DNA of 64,000 nt. It comes from JAZDFP01 sp043801445 (lineage in GTDB: Bacteria; Planctomycetota; MHYJ01; JACQXL01). Shown here piece after piece: positions 17,289-26,640 of the stretch. The translations under genes were made by a program, and so were the position numbers. Below the pieces are notes generated by a model. That model saw only the letters and a program-made list of their open reading frames with translations. It did no database searches and had not been told where the DNA came from. The stretch covers positions 18,267 to 82,266 of the forward strand of contig JAZDMB010000031.1 in assembly GCA_043801445.1 (NCBI GenBank). Reading direction: 5' to 3'. How positions within the stretch are numbered: position 1 is the stretch's first letter; each line of letters opens with the position of its first letter.

Positions 17289-17675
17289 ATGTATCGTGTA
17301 GAAGTTACAAATACTGACAGCAATTCTGCGTTCAAAGTAAAATCCAAGGATTACGAATTTATTATAGACACAAAGGGTAAAGGAATAACTCCTCCCGATA
17401 CATTATTAGCAAGTTTAGGAGGATGCATCGGCGTTTATCTTCGAAAATATTTAGAGGGATATAAACTCGCAATAGATGATTTTAGCATAACCGTCGAATC
17501 GAATTTGTCTGGAAATCAACCAGTTTCTTTCAAAGATATAAATGTTTCCATTGATTTAAAAGGATTGCAGATTGATGAACATAAACAGGCAAGATTATTA
17601 GAATTTATAAAAAATTGCCCCATTCATAACACTTTAGAAGCTAAACCTCGCATTGGAATTAAATTGGTTTCTTAA
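17289..17675 (+). CDS. OsmC/Ohr-family protein
   Basis: 128 residues, the usual length. The two reactive cysteines are visible: LASLGGCIGVYLRKYL (about 44-59) and KNCPIHNTLE (about 108-117). Such proteins reduce organic peroxides using a thiol partner. AAAAGGAG lies 7 bases before the ATG. It stands alone between larger membrane genes on the same strand. Assignment to OsmC rather than Ohr follows from the CPIHNTL motif (YhfA-like). Confidence 0.9.
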   Translation: MYRVEVTNTDSNSAFKVKSKDYEFIIDTKGKGITPPDTLLASLGGCIGVYLRKYLEGYKLAIDDFSITVESNLSGNQPVSFKDINVSIDLKGLQIDEHKQARLLEFIKNCPIHNTLEAKPRIGIKLVS

Positions 17676-17758
17676 ATTTGTTTTACTTTACTAATATACA
17701 GTAATCTGCTACCTTGCTATTTCTTGATTCCATATAATAAAGAGGTATACTTAATTTA

Positions 17759-19108
17759 ATGAGCGGATTTTTAGCAATTGTTTTATTAACATATCGCGAA
17801 TCTATTCGCAAAAAAATACTCCTGATTCTTGTTATATTTTGTATCGGACTGATAATCTCATCGGTTTTGTTCCCTGTTGTTTCACCCTCCGCCAAAATCA
17901 AGTTAGTTCAAGTATGGACATTTCAAAGTATCACATTTTTTGGGATACTGATTGCTATCTTTCTTGCCGCTGTGTCAATACCATCCGACATTGAAAATAA
18001 AAGGATTTTCCTGGTTTTAACCAAACCTATCTCCAAAGAAACCATTATGATTGGCAAGCTTGCTGGTTTTATTTTGATAACAGGCTCTCTTATTTTGGTA
18101 ATGGGATTGGTTGGATTGGGTTATATCCGTTTAGTTGCTCTCTTTTCACCGGGAGCCAAAGAATCTTTAGAGGTCAGCCAGCAAATTAAAGCGAGCGAGT
18201 TTTATTTCCAACAATCATCTGCTCCTCAAGAATCATTAAAAGAAGATAGCGGCAGTTCGCTCGAAGGATTATACGGTAAAAATTTAGATGTGACACTGAC
18301 TGGTGCAAATAACAACTTTGTCGCATATAAGTTTACCAATCTAAATGAGTATCTCTTGCCTGATAAAACAGTAAGGGCGGCTATAAAATTAAAAATCGGC
18401 GAGGAAAAAGGTCGAGCTTCATCCAATCTGCTGGTAAAAGTTTTCAATCCGCTGACTACAGAAATAAATTCTCAAAAGACAGAAGTAGCTTTCAAGCAAC
18501 CGGAAATAATAAAATTTGACAGGGGATTAGTAGATGAAACAGGGGAGGTGCGTGTATATTTATATCGGGATAACCCGGCAAGTTATATTACCGCAGATCC
18601 TGAAAGCGTTGTAATTCTCTCATCGCCATGTAGTTTTGAATGGAATTTTCTTATTTCTTTGGTTGTTATTTTTCTTCAGGTAGTATTAGTACTTGTTTTT
18701 AGCGTAACCTGCTCATCATTCCTGTCAGGTCCTGTCAATATTTTCTTAAATATGTTTTTGTATTTCTGCGGAAGCGGAATGCAGTTCTTGCAATCATCAC
18801 TTGATTTAATGAAACTATCAATGCTGGAACAAATTAAACAGCAAAATTTAGCTGAAATAGCTAATCAGATACATCAGCATTCTGATAATCCGATACCTTT
18901 ATGGTTGATGCAGATTTCAGAGAAAATCTTAGGGGTCGTTTTAAAGCTCATACCTGATTTTTCCCGTTTTAATACATGGGATAATCTGCTAAAAGGATAT
19001 GCAGTAAATATTTCAATGTATACTAATCTGCTGGAATATCTTTTTGTTTATACAGTAATAATGCTGGTTATTGGCATTATTGCTTTCAGGTTACGTGACA
19101 TTAAATGA
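17759..19108 (+). CDS. ABC-2-type transporter permease
   Basis: 449 residues. A first helix (about 16-45) and two or three more before residue 140 carry the typical text IPSDIENKRIFLVLTKPISKETIMIGKLAG found in ABC-2 permeases of the NosY/ABC2_membrane_2 type. A large extracytoplasmic domain (about 140-285) follows, then helices 290-345 and a final one at 425-445. A matching ATPase gene would be expected but is not in this window. The TPR gene follows 31 bp downstream and is a frequent neighbour of such permeases in related genomes, as I recall. Confidence 0.8.
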   Translation: MSGFLAIVLLTYRESIRKKILLILVIFCIGLIISSVLFPVVSPSAKIKLVQVWTFQSITFFGILIAIFLAAVSIPSDIENKRIFLVLTKPISKETIMIGKLAGFILITGSLILVMGLVGLGYIRLVALFSPGAKESLEVSQQIKASEFYFQQSSAPQESLKEDSGSSLEGLYGKNLDVTLTGANNNFVAYKFTNLNEYLLPDKTVRAAIKLKIGEEKGRASSNLLVKVFNPLTTEINSQKTEVAFKQPEIIKFDRGLVDETGEVRVYLYRDNPASYITADPESVVILSSPCSFEWNFLISLVVIFLQVVLVLVFSVTCSSFLSGPVNIFLNMFLYFCGSGMQFLQSSLDLMKLSMLEQIKQQNLAEIANQIHQHSDNPIPLWLMQISEKILGVVLKLIPDFSRFNTWDNLLKGYAVNISMYTNLLEYLFVYTVIMLVIGIIAFRLRDIK

Positions 19109-19139
19109 TTACAAGCGAAATCGATATGGCAAATAAATT

Positions 19140-20396
19140 ATGAGAACAATAAGAAAATATATTGTCATTATTATAGTCATTATTTCCTTTTTCGCCAGTC
19201 AATTCCTTTTAAAGAGTCGCATCTATGTGCAACCGGAATATCGTGAAATAATAACTTCCAATCCATTCAGTACATTACCACCAATAGATTATTTAGGCAC
19301 TTATATAGCCAGCGTAGCAATCGGCGGGTTTAAACCTTTATTAGTTGATTATCTCTGGATTAAACAAGACAGATTACAGAAAGACAAACAATTCGAAGAA
19401 ATCAGATTGTTATTAAGTATTATCGCCAGACTCCAACCTCGATTCGTAGAAGTCTGGTCGTTTAATGCCTACAATATGATATACAATATATCTTCCCAGG
19501 AAAAAACGGCTGAAGCCAAATGGTATTGGGTTAAAAGCGGGATTGATTATATTAAAGAAGGAATGAAACATAATCCGCAAAATCCCGCTCTAATTCAATG
19601 GCTCGCTTTTTTTTACTATCATCGCATACCTCAGGAAATTTACTTCATGCAACAAGTTGAATCCACAGAAGGGCTTGATACTTACGAGGTCGCGGCTAAA
19701 TGGTATCAGACAACCATACAACTTTGTAAGGAAAAAAAATCATTCCAATTAGCTACATCATATGAATATATGTATTTTGGCTGTCGTTTTCTTCATGCAT
19801 TTGAACTACTCAGAAAAAATAGATTTGATGACGCAATAAAGGAGCTGGAATATGTGATGACTTCTACACCGGATAAAGCAGAAGCGGACAGAGTAAAAAA
19901 CTTAATTGAAGTTCTTAAATATGATAAAGAAATCAGTCAAATTCAGATAGAAACCCCTGATTTTATAAGTAAAAATTCATCCCTTCTGGAACAATATAAT
20001 AGTCTTGTCAATAAGCATATCGGTTTTGATTTTAACCCTATCAATGCTCGTATTGAAGTCATATTAAACAGATACATTAAAAATTGTTATTATCTCATAG
20101 GCAATGGACAATATAATGAAGCGAATGAACAAATAAAATTATTGCTTGCCGAAATAACTAAAATTACACCAAAACTTGACTTACATCCATCTCGATGGTA
20201 TTTTCTTAATCTTTTAGAAAGATTTGAAAAACTGCAGAATTTAATTAACACTGAGTGTTATTTAAAAGCCCAGAATATTAATGATCAGCGTTGGGAAGAA
20301 TTGAAATCATTATACGAGCAATATATCAGAAAGTATTCTTATCGTTGGTTGTTATTAGACGAAAAAGAGAAATTAAATAACCTTATGAGTAAGTAG
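19140..20396 (+). CDS. TPR-like membrane-anchored protein
   Basis: 418 residues. One N-terminal membrane anchor (5-25) is followed by VAIGGFKPLLVDYLWIKQDRLQ and ARLQPRFVEVWSFNAYNMIYNIS, the hallmark of a TPR family common in Planctomycetes and allied phyla. Several TPR-like helix pairs follow (to about 400). It probably scaffolds a membrane complex; the short gap after the permease gene suggests they act together. The ribosome binding site is weak, so the start rests on the anchor. Confidence 0.75.
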   Translation: MRTIRKYIVIIIVIISFFASQFLLKSRIYVQPEYREIITSNPFSTLPPIDYLGTYIASVAIGGFKPLLVDYLWIKQDRLQKDKQFEEIRLLLSIIARLQPRFVEVWSFNAYNMIYNISSQEKTAEAKWYWVKSGIDYIKEGMKHNPQNPALIQWLAFFYYHRIPQEIYFMQQVESTEGLDTYEVAAKWYQTTIQLCKEKKSFQLATSYEYMYFGCRFLHAFELLRKNRFDDAIKELEYVMTSTPDKAEADRVKNLIEVLKYDKEISQIQIETPDFISKNSSLLEQYNSLVNKHIGFDFNPINARIEVILNRYIKNCYYLIGNGQYNEANEQIKLLLAEITKITPKLDLHPSRWYFLNLLERFEKLQNLINTECYLKAQNINDQRWEELKSLYEQYIRKYSYRWLLLDEKEKLNNLMSK

Positions 20397-20413
20397 CACA
20401 GAAAGGAAGACTT

Positions 20414-22618
20414 ATGAGTGAGATACAAATACCCTTGGGATGGTGGATTGCTCCTATTGGCGCGGTTTTGGCGTTATTATTTGCTTACATTTTCTACAGA
20501 GGAATGAAAAAGCAGGACCCGGGTGAACCTGATATGGTCCGCATTGCCGGCTATGTTAAGGTCGGCGCTATGGCATATCTTAAACAGCAGTATAAAATCG
20601 TTGGGATAGTTTTCATCATATTGGTTGTTCTTCTGTCATTAATGGCTTTTGTGTTTAAGACCCAATCAGCCTGGGTGCCGTTTGCCTTTTTAAGTGGCGG
20701 CTTATTTTCAGGCCTTTGCGGATTTTTGGGAATGAAAACCGCGACCGAGGCGTCATCGCGCACAGCTTTCGCCGCCAAAACATCATTAAATAAAGGATTG
20801 GTTGTGGCTTTTCGTTCCGGCGCCGTTATGGGCTTGATCGTGGTCGGTTTTGGATTGATAGATATTTCCGCCTGGTTTTATGTCCTTTATAAATGGGTTG
20901 GAATGGATTTACAGCATGTCACGATTACAATGCTTTGCTTCGGGATGGGCGCATCAACCCAGGCCTTGTTTGCCCGTGTCGGTGGCGGAATATTCACCAA
21001 GGCCGCTGATGTCGGCGCTGATTTAGTCGGAAAAGTTGAAGCCAACATTCCGGAAGATGACCCGCGTAATCCGGCCACGATTGCCGATAATGTCGGCGAT
21101 GTCGCCGGAATGGGTGCTGACCTATATGAATCATATTGCGGTTCCATCTTAGCCGCCGCCGCCTTGGGCGCGGCCGCCGCTTTATCACTGGGTATCAAAG
21201 AAGTTGATAAAGTTATTATGTGGGTTGTTCTGCCTATGATTATTGCCGGTGTAGGCAATATATTTTCAGTTATTGGCGTATATGCCGTCAGAACCGGGGA
21301 AAACGCGTCTCAAAAGGAATTGATGAAGGCGCTTTTCCGTGGCATCAATTTGACTTCATATGCCACCATCATTGTCGCCGGGTTTGTTATTTATTTGCTT
21401 CTGCCCCAAAACTGGCTGGGATTATGGGCATCTATGGTATGCGGACTTCTGGCCGGCTTGGTTATCGGCAAGGCCACCGAATACTATACCTCCAGCGATT
21501 ATAAACCAACCCAGGAAATCGGCAATCAGGCATTGACCGGACCGGCTACGGTAATCATTGCCGGTATGTCCGTTGGTATGATTTCAACTATCATTCCGGT
21601 TTTGACCGTCGGACTCGGTACGATACTGGCTTATGGGCTGTCCGGCGGATTCAGCGACCCGATTTTAGGTCTCTACGGAATCTCTCTGGCGGCTGTTGGT
21701 ATGCTTAGTAACTTAGGTATCACCTTGGCAACTGACGCTTATGGTCCAATCGCGGATAATGCCGGCGGGAACGCCCAGATGACCAATCAACCGGCTTTTG
21801 TCCGGGAACGAACCGACGCCCTGGATTCACTCGGCAACACCACTGCGGCCACCGGAAAAGGCTTTGCCATTGGTTCAGCCGCTTTAACCGCTCTGGCGCT
21901 GGTCGCGGCCTATATCGAAGAAATCCGTATGGCACTAGTCAGGACTGGCGACGTTGCATTAGGATTAGTTCTGCCCAGCAAGGCCAGCATCACCTACTTT
22001 ATGGAATACTATAAGGTTCATTTAATGAATCCGATAGTTTTGGTGGGTATTTTCCTCGGAGCTATGTTAGCCGTGGCCTTTGTGGCTATGACATTAAGGG
22101 CGGTCGGCCGAACCGCCAATAAAATGGTGGTTGAAGTTCGGCGCCAGTTCAAGGAAATCCCGGGACTGCTCGAAGGCAAGAAAGACGTTTCAGCCGATTA
22201 TTCCAGTTGCGTCAATATAGCCACCCGTGGCGCCCAGCACGAAATGATATTACCATCGGCTATGGCCATTGCCGCGCCGATTCTGGTTGGCTTGGTATTG
22301 GGTGTGGCCGGCGTCATCGGCATGCTCACCGGCGCTATTGCCTGCGGTTTTGTGCTGGCCGTGATGTTAGCCAATTCCGGCGGCGCCTGGGATAACGCCA
22401 AGAAATGGATTGAAGGCGGCCAACACGGCGGCAAGGGCTCTTACGCCCATAAAGCCGCGGTAGTCGGCGATACAGTCGGCGACCCGTTCAAGGATACCTC
22501 CGGTCCTTCTCTTAACATCCTGATTAAACTTATGTCAATGGTAGCCATAGTTTTTGCCGGGGTGACCGTAAAATATTCGCCGATTATCGCCCAATGGCTA
22601 GGCATTGCCGGTAAATAA
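20414..22618 (+). CDS. hppA: Membrane-bound pyrophosphatase, K+-dependent type
   Basis: 734 residues with about 16 membrane helices. The active-site segments are present: DVGADLVGKVEANIPEDDPR, NPATIADNVGDVAGMGADL, DAYGPIADNAGGNAQM and HKAAVVGDTVGDPFKDTSGP. The enzyme splits pyrophosphate and pumps H+ or Na+ outward. GNTTAATGKG carries Ala and Gly at the positions where K+-independent enzymes have Lys and Thr, so it should need K+; the ion pumped (Na+, H+ or both) cannot be decided. GAAAGGAAG lies 6 bases before the ATG. It conserves the energy of pyrophosphate from biosynthesis, e.g. from the acetyl-CoA synthetase reaction. Confidence 0.95.
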   Translation: MSEIQIPLGWWIAPIGAVLALLFAYIFYRGMKKQDPGEPDMVRIAGYVKVGAMAYLKQQYKIVGIVFIILVVLLSLMAFVFKTQSAWVPFAFLSGGLFSGLCGFLGMKTATEASSRTAFAAKTSLNKGLVVAFRSGAVMGLIVVGFGLIDISAWFYVLYKWVGMDLQHVTITMLCFGMGASTQALFARVGGGIFTKAADVGADLVGKVEANIPEDDPRNPATIADNVGDVAGMGADLYESYCGSILAAAALGAAAALSLGIKEVDKVIMWVVLPMIIAGVGNIFSVIGVYAVRTGENASQKELMKALFRGINLTSYATIIVAGFVIYLLLPQNWLGLWASMVCGLLAGLVIGKATEYYTSSDYKPTQEIGNQALTGPATVIIAGMSVGMISTIIPVLTVGLGTILAYGLSGGFSDPILGLYGISLAAVGMLSNLGITLATDAYGPIADNAGGNAQMTNQPAFVRERTDALDSLGNTTAATGKGFAIGSAALTALALVAAYIEEIRMALVRTGDVALGLVLPSKASITYFMEYYKVHLMNPIVLVGIFLGAMLAVAFVAMTLRAVGRTANKMVVEVRRQFKEIPGLLEGKKDVSADYSSCVNIATRGAQHEMILPSAMAIAAPILVGLVLGVAGVIGMLTGAIACGFVLAVMLANSGGAWDNAKKWIEGGQHGGKGSYAHKAAVVGDTVGDPFKDTSGPSLNILIKLMSMVAIVFAGVTVKYSPIIAQWLGIAGK

Positions 22619-22624
22619 ATAATA

Positions 22625-23086
22625 ATGAGAAATAAATCGAAAACACATGCTTTGTCTGCTCGCAGGCAAGCAAAAGTAAAAGATAGTAAATTAACCAAAA
22701 CACGCCCCGATGCCCGCCTACCGGTAGGCATGGTCAAATCGGGGCGTGATTTCGCCCTGCTTTGTGCCGACCTGATTGAAGCGAAAAGAGGTTTTGATAT
22801 CACTATCCTGAATGTCTCTAAACTACTTCAAATAACAGACTACTTCATTATCTGTTCCGGTAAAAATAAAAAACAGAATCAGGCAATTGCTGATAATCTT
22901 TATAATAACTCAAAACTCTACCAATATGGTTACAAGCCGGAGTTTAGCTCGATTCATGGTTATCAAGAAGGCTTATGGATTTTAGTTGACCTGGGCAGAG
23001 TCATTGTTCATATCTTTTCAGAACCACTTCGGAAGTATTATGACCTTGAATTCTTATGGGCATCGGCACCTCGGGTAAAAAAATAG
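22625..23086 (+). CDS. rsfS: Ribosome silencing factor RsfS with repeat-derived N-terminus
   Basis: The RsfS domain covers about residues 40-150 (DLIEAKRGFDITILNVS, TDYFIICSGKNKKQNQAIAD, WILVDLGRVIVHIF). It binds ribosomal protein L14 and blocks subunit joining in starvation. The usual length is about 110; here an extra 35-40 residues lead in. Part of these (RPDARLPVGMVKSGRD) are translated from a 48-bp palindrome at 22701-22748. The true start may be the internal ATG at 22730. It follows the pyrophosphatase gene by 6 bp. Confidence 0.88.
   Translation: MRNKSKTHALSARRQAKVKDSKLTKTRPDARLPVGMVKSGRDFALLCADLIEAKRGFDITILNVSKLLQITDYFIICSGKNKKQNQAIADNLYNNSKLYQYGYKPEFSSIHGYQEGLWILVDLGRVIVHIFSEPLRKYYDLEFLWASAPRVKK
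22701..22748. repeat. Palindromic element inside rsfS
   Basis: Outer arms CACGCCCCGAT/ATCGGGGCGTG are perfect over 11 bp and enclose an inner perfect palindrome GCCTACCGGTAGGC. It is read in frame. Confidence 0.85.
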
Positions 23087-23191
23087 CATCCTATTACCTT
23101 CCATTATATTATTATAGATTCAGATTATTGATTATTTATTGCATTTTGTTATTATTGAATTATTAATCACAAAAAACTAACCTATACAACT

Positions 23192-24289
23192 ATGAACAAA
23201 TATATAGATAATCTCTGCCAGAAACTTACTGAACTAAAATCGGATGCTTTTCTCGTTACCAATACTATAAATATCCAGTATCTCACCGGATTCACAGGAG
23301 AAGATAGTTTTTTACTGGTAACGCCAAGGACGTCTTTTTTCATTACCGATTCCAGATTTACCGAACAGGCAAAAGAAGAGATCGAAAACAAGAATATCAA
23401 AATAATCCAGCATAAAGACGGATTGCTCAAGAAAATAGCAGAAATAGTATCGGCTAATAAAGGGAGTAAAATAAAACGATTGGCGTTCGAATCATCTTTT
23501 ATGTCTGTTAATTTCTTCAGACAGCTAAAAAAGAATCTCAAAAATGGGATAAAATTATTACCTGCCCAGAATACGATAGAATTATTACGAGCCATAAAAA
23601 CACCGGAAGAAATAGAGAAAATCAAGAAATCTATCAAGTGCGCGGCTGATGCATTTAATAAAATAAGAAATTTTATCAAGCCCGGCATAACCGAAAAGGA
23701 AATGGCTAATGAAATTGATTATTATATGCGAAAACTAGGGGCGGCAGGCAGCGGATTCCCGCCTATTATCGGGGTTGATGAACGCGCGGCATTACCGCAT
23801 GCACCAATTTCTTCCAAAAAAGTGTCTGTTCAATCTCTGGTTTTAATAGACTGGGGCGCCTGTTATAATGCCTATAATTCGGACTTAACCAGAGTATTAT
23901 TTATGGGTAATGTCCCTGCAAAGACAAAAACATTATATCAAATAGTTTTGGAAGCCCAGCAGCGTGCAATTGATATATCCAAACCGGGCGAAATAATTCA
24001 AGATATTGATTCCGCAGCTCGCAATTACATCAAGCAAAAAGGATATGGTAACTATTTCGGACACAGTCTAGGCCATGGTGTCGGACGAATGGTCCACGAA
24101 TTACCGGGTATCAACATTAAGAATAAAGAAATATTAAAACCGGGTATGGTATTTACTGTTGAACCTGGAATTTACTTGCCGGGTAAAGTAGGAATAAGAA
24201 TTGAAGATATGGTACTGGTGACTGAAACCGGCTGCGAGGTTCTTACTGACTGTGTACCAAAGAAATTATCCCAAATGTATCTTCGCTAA
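23192..24289 (+). CDS. Xaa-Pro aminopeptidase (M24)
   Basis: 365 residues: a creatinase-like N-domain (1-125, NIQYLTGFTGEDSFLLV) and a pita-bread catalytic domain. Metal ligands are visible in IDWGACYNAYNSDLTRVL (two Asp), GHSLGHGVGRMVHELP (His), VFTVEPGIYLPG (Glu) and GIRIEDMVLVT (Glu). It removes residues before proline from peptide N-termini in the cytoplasm. Length is typical of the PepQ/YqhT group. No clear ribosome binding site lies before the ATG. The gene is followed by a predicted promoter for the next pair. Confidence 0.93.
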   Translation: MNKYIDNLCQKLTELKSDAFLVTNTINIQYLTGFTGEDSFLLVTPRTSFFITDSRFTEQAKEEIENKNIKIIQHKDGLLKKIAEIVSANKGSKIKRLAFESSFMSVNFFRQLKKNLKNGIKLLPAQNTIELLRAIKTPEEIEKIKKSIKCAADAFNKIRNFIKPGITEKEMANEIDYYMRKLGAAGSGFPPIIGVDERAALPHAPISSKKVSVQSLVLIDWGACYNAYNSDLTRVLFMGNVPAKTKTLYQIVLEAQQRAIDISKPGEIIQDIDSAARNYIKQKGYGNYFGHSLGHGVGRMVHELPGINIKNKEILKPGMVFTVEPGIYLPGKVGIRIEDMVLVTETGCEVLTDCVPKKLSQMYLR

Positions 24290-24295
24290 ATTTAT

Positions 24296-24324
24296 TTGAC
24301 ACGATTAATTATATTATCTAATTA
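24296..24324 (+). promoter_or_regulatory. Predicted sigma70-type promoter for 24407
   Basis: TTGACA (24296-24301), 17-bp spacer, TAATTA (24319-24324), about 80 bp before the AmaP-like gene. Confidence 0.45.
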
Positions 24325-24406
24325 TGACGATAGATATAATTGATGAAACTTTATTATTCCACGTTTTTAAGGCCGTAAAATTATTCTATCAAGAAAGGAC
24401 TCTATT

Positions 24407-25045
24407 ATGAAAACAATATCCGCAATAATGAAAACGGTAAACTGGATAGTAGCAGTTTTTTTCACTGTCATTTGTTTCTTATGGTTTTTTAATGCGATAG
24501 ATTTAGGAATGATTGCCGGATGGGCCGGAGACGTAAATCAAGATGGCCAGACTTATCGATACTTACTAGCCATTGGCGCATTTTACGTGCTTCTATTTAA
24601 TTTTGTTTATTCACTTGGTCGCTGGTTCACCCGTAATTATGCTTCAAGTGTCAATGTTAATTCTCAAAGCGGTTCTTTTTCTATAGCCATTTCTGCCATT
24701 GAAAACTCTCTGCGCCGGTCAGTCAAAAAACTACCAGAAATTCACGATGCTCATATACGCGTTTATAAAGATAAAAAGAATTTAACTAAACCCATCCAAT
24801 TTTATACTACATTCTCGGTTTGGGAAGGTGTTAATGTTACGGAGGTAACTGATAAAATCAGGTCCGCTATTACACTGCGTTTCAATGAGATTATTGAGGT
24901 CAAAGAACCCCCCGTTTTTACTATTATTTTATCTAATATCGTAGAAAGAGAACATCGTAAAATTGACCTGAAAAAGAAAGATAAAGATTTTATTGACAGT
25001 AAGATATTTTACGGGCCGGAATATCCTATTGATGATATTGATTAA
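24407..25045 (+). CDS. AmaP/Asp23-like membrane protein
   Basis: 212 residues. Two membrane helices (about 8-35 and 53-73) flank a short outside loop, and a cytoplasmic domain resembles the alkaline-shock-protein membrane anchor AmaP: SFSIAISAIENSLRRSVKKLPEIHDAHIRVYKD, then a second strand-helix unit around VTDKIRSAITLRFNEII. In Firmicutes AmaP anchors Asp23 at the membrane under envelope stress. No Asp23 gene is adjacent. AGAAAGGA lies 9 bases before the ATG. It shares its predicted promoter with the transporter that follows 14 bp later. Confidence 0.65.
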   Translation: MKTISAIMKTVNWIVAVFFTVICFLWFFNAIDLGMIAGWAGDVNQDGQTYRYLLAIGAFYVLLFNFVYSLGRWFTRNYASSVNVNSQSGSFSIAISAIENSLRRSVKKLPEIHDAHIRVYKDKKNLTKPIQFYTTFSVWEGVNVTEVTDKIRSAITLRFNEIIEVKEPPVFTIILSNIVEREHRKIDLKKKDKDFIDSKIFYGPEYPIDDID

Positions 25046-25059
25046 TCATTACGACCCCG

Positions 25060-26583
25060 ATGAATGCTTACAAGTCCCGCTCCAGCGGAGAAGTACAAAT
25101 TGTCATGCCAGATAGAGTCCCGCCATCTCAATGCCGAAAGGCGTTAACAATTTTCACATGGGAAGGAATGTTTTCCTCGTTTCATGGCGCCTTAATCGGT
25201 GGTATATTTGTGACATGGTATGTGATTGACTTAGGAGGGAAAAATATCCACTATGCGCTCCTGACCGCAATCCCAACACTTGCTGCTGTTACCCAAGTCC
25301 TGGCGGCTTACTGGTTACAATACCTGCACCAAAGAAAAACTTTTACCATTATCACATCAACTATATCCCGTTTTGCCTGGTTAATAATCGCTATTATTCC
25401 ATTTCTATTCATCAAATCAACTTCATTAAGCATATTTTTCGCTGTTTATTTGCTTCTAAACATCCTTTCTTCCATGTCGGCTAATTCATATCTTTCATGG
25501 ATGGTAGATGTTATCCCGATTCCTATCCGCGGTCGTTATCTTGGCATACGCCTCATGCTCTGCACTATAGTAGCCGGTGTAGCCGGATTAGCCGGCGGAT
25601 ATTTCATAGAAGATTATTTACCGAAATGGGATAAAGAAATATTAAAAATCTTCTCTTTTCTAATTACGCCTTCCTTAGGCGCGGGGGAAAGCATTAGATT
25701 CATCGGTTACGGTATAATTTACTTCATCGCCGTATTAATCGGGGCTATTCCTGCACTGGTTTTACTCTTCAAACAATATGAACCGCCTTTCAACTACATT
25801 CCGCCAGCACAACCGAGCCAAAAAACAAGTGATAATAATCAAGAACAAGAATCAACTAAAAAATCTCTGCTAAGTTATATGAAGGAGATTTCGAAATCAC
25901 CTAATTTCAAAAAACTTCTCTTTGTAATGATTATCTGGAATATTATAAACGGATTTTCAGCCCCATTCTGGCTTCCTTATGTAATTAAAGACCTGCAGAT
26001 GAGTATTAAAGCTTTGACTATATGCGGTTTTTTGGGTAACATCTGCCGCATTATTTCTTTGCCTATCTGGGGAAAACTTATCGACCGTTTCGGCAATAAA
26101 CCCATTATCATATTTGCTATGTATGTAATCGGATTCCATCCTTTGTACTATGTGCTCTCCACACCGAACTTTACCGCATTAATTTATCTTGATGGCATCT
26201 CCAGCGGTATTATGTGGGCCGGTGTTGAAATAGCCACATTGAATCTGCTCTTCGGTGCGAGTCCTAAAAAGGGCAAGGAAATGTATTATGCTATTTATAT
26301 GGCATTGACCGGATTAGCAAATGCTGTACCGCAATTTATCGCCGGTTGGGTCATTGATATGGTGGCTCAATATAGATTGCTATCTCTGACGCCTGTTCAG
26401 ATACTTCTCTGGTTTGTCGCGGTCGGAAGATTTGTCTGCCAAATCTGGATGGTTAAAATAGTAGACTCCAAGGAAAAATCCGTACTTATATTTGTCTCTT
26501 ATTTGTTAACCCAGATGAGAGATGGGTTTGGTTTCTTCCGCTTTTTTATTCCATTCAAAAGACACAATAAGCCCGCCCTTTGA
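25060..26583 (+). CDS. Major facilitator superfamily transporter
   Basis: 507 residues with about twelve membrane helices and a cytoplasmic loop between helices 6 and 7 (about 245-280). MFS signs: IPIRGRYLGIR after helix 4 and LIDRFGNKPIIIF after helix 8. Substrate cannot be read from the sequence. The start is uncertain: MPDRVPPSQCRKAL (25105) is an alternative, as no ribosome binding site marks 25060. The gene lies directly after the AmaP-like gene and probably shares its transcript. Confidence 0.85.
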   Translation: MNAYKSRSSGEVQIVMPDRVPPSQCRKALTIFTWEGMFSSFHGALIGGIFVTWYVIDLGGKNIHYALLTAIPTLAAVTQVLAAYWLQYLHQRKTFTIITSTISRFAWLIIAIIPFLFIKSTSLSIFFAVYLLLNILSSMSANSYLSWMVDVIPIPIRGRYLGIRLMLCTIVAGVAGLAGGYFIEDYLPKWDKEILKIFSFLITPSLGAGESIRFIGYGIIYFIAVLIGAIPALVLLFKQYEPPFNYIPPAQPSQKTSDNNQEQESTKKSLLSYMKEISKSPNFKKLLFVMIIWNIINGFSAPFWLPYVIKDLQMSIKALTICGFLGNICRIISLPIWGKLIDRFGNKPIIIFAMYVIGFHPLYYVLSTPNFTALIYLDGISSGIMWAGVEIATLNLLFGASPKKGKEMYYAIYMALTGLANAVPQFIAGWVIDMVAQYRLLSLTPVQILLWFVAVGRFVCQIWMVKIVDSKEKSVLIFVSYLLTQMRDGFGFFRFFIPFKRHNKPAL

Positions 26584-26640
26584 ATTTATCGGCGTTGATG
26601 TGTTGTTGAAATTGTGTCGTAAAACTTCAGAGGAATAAAA

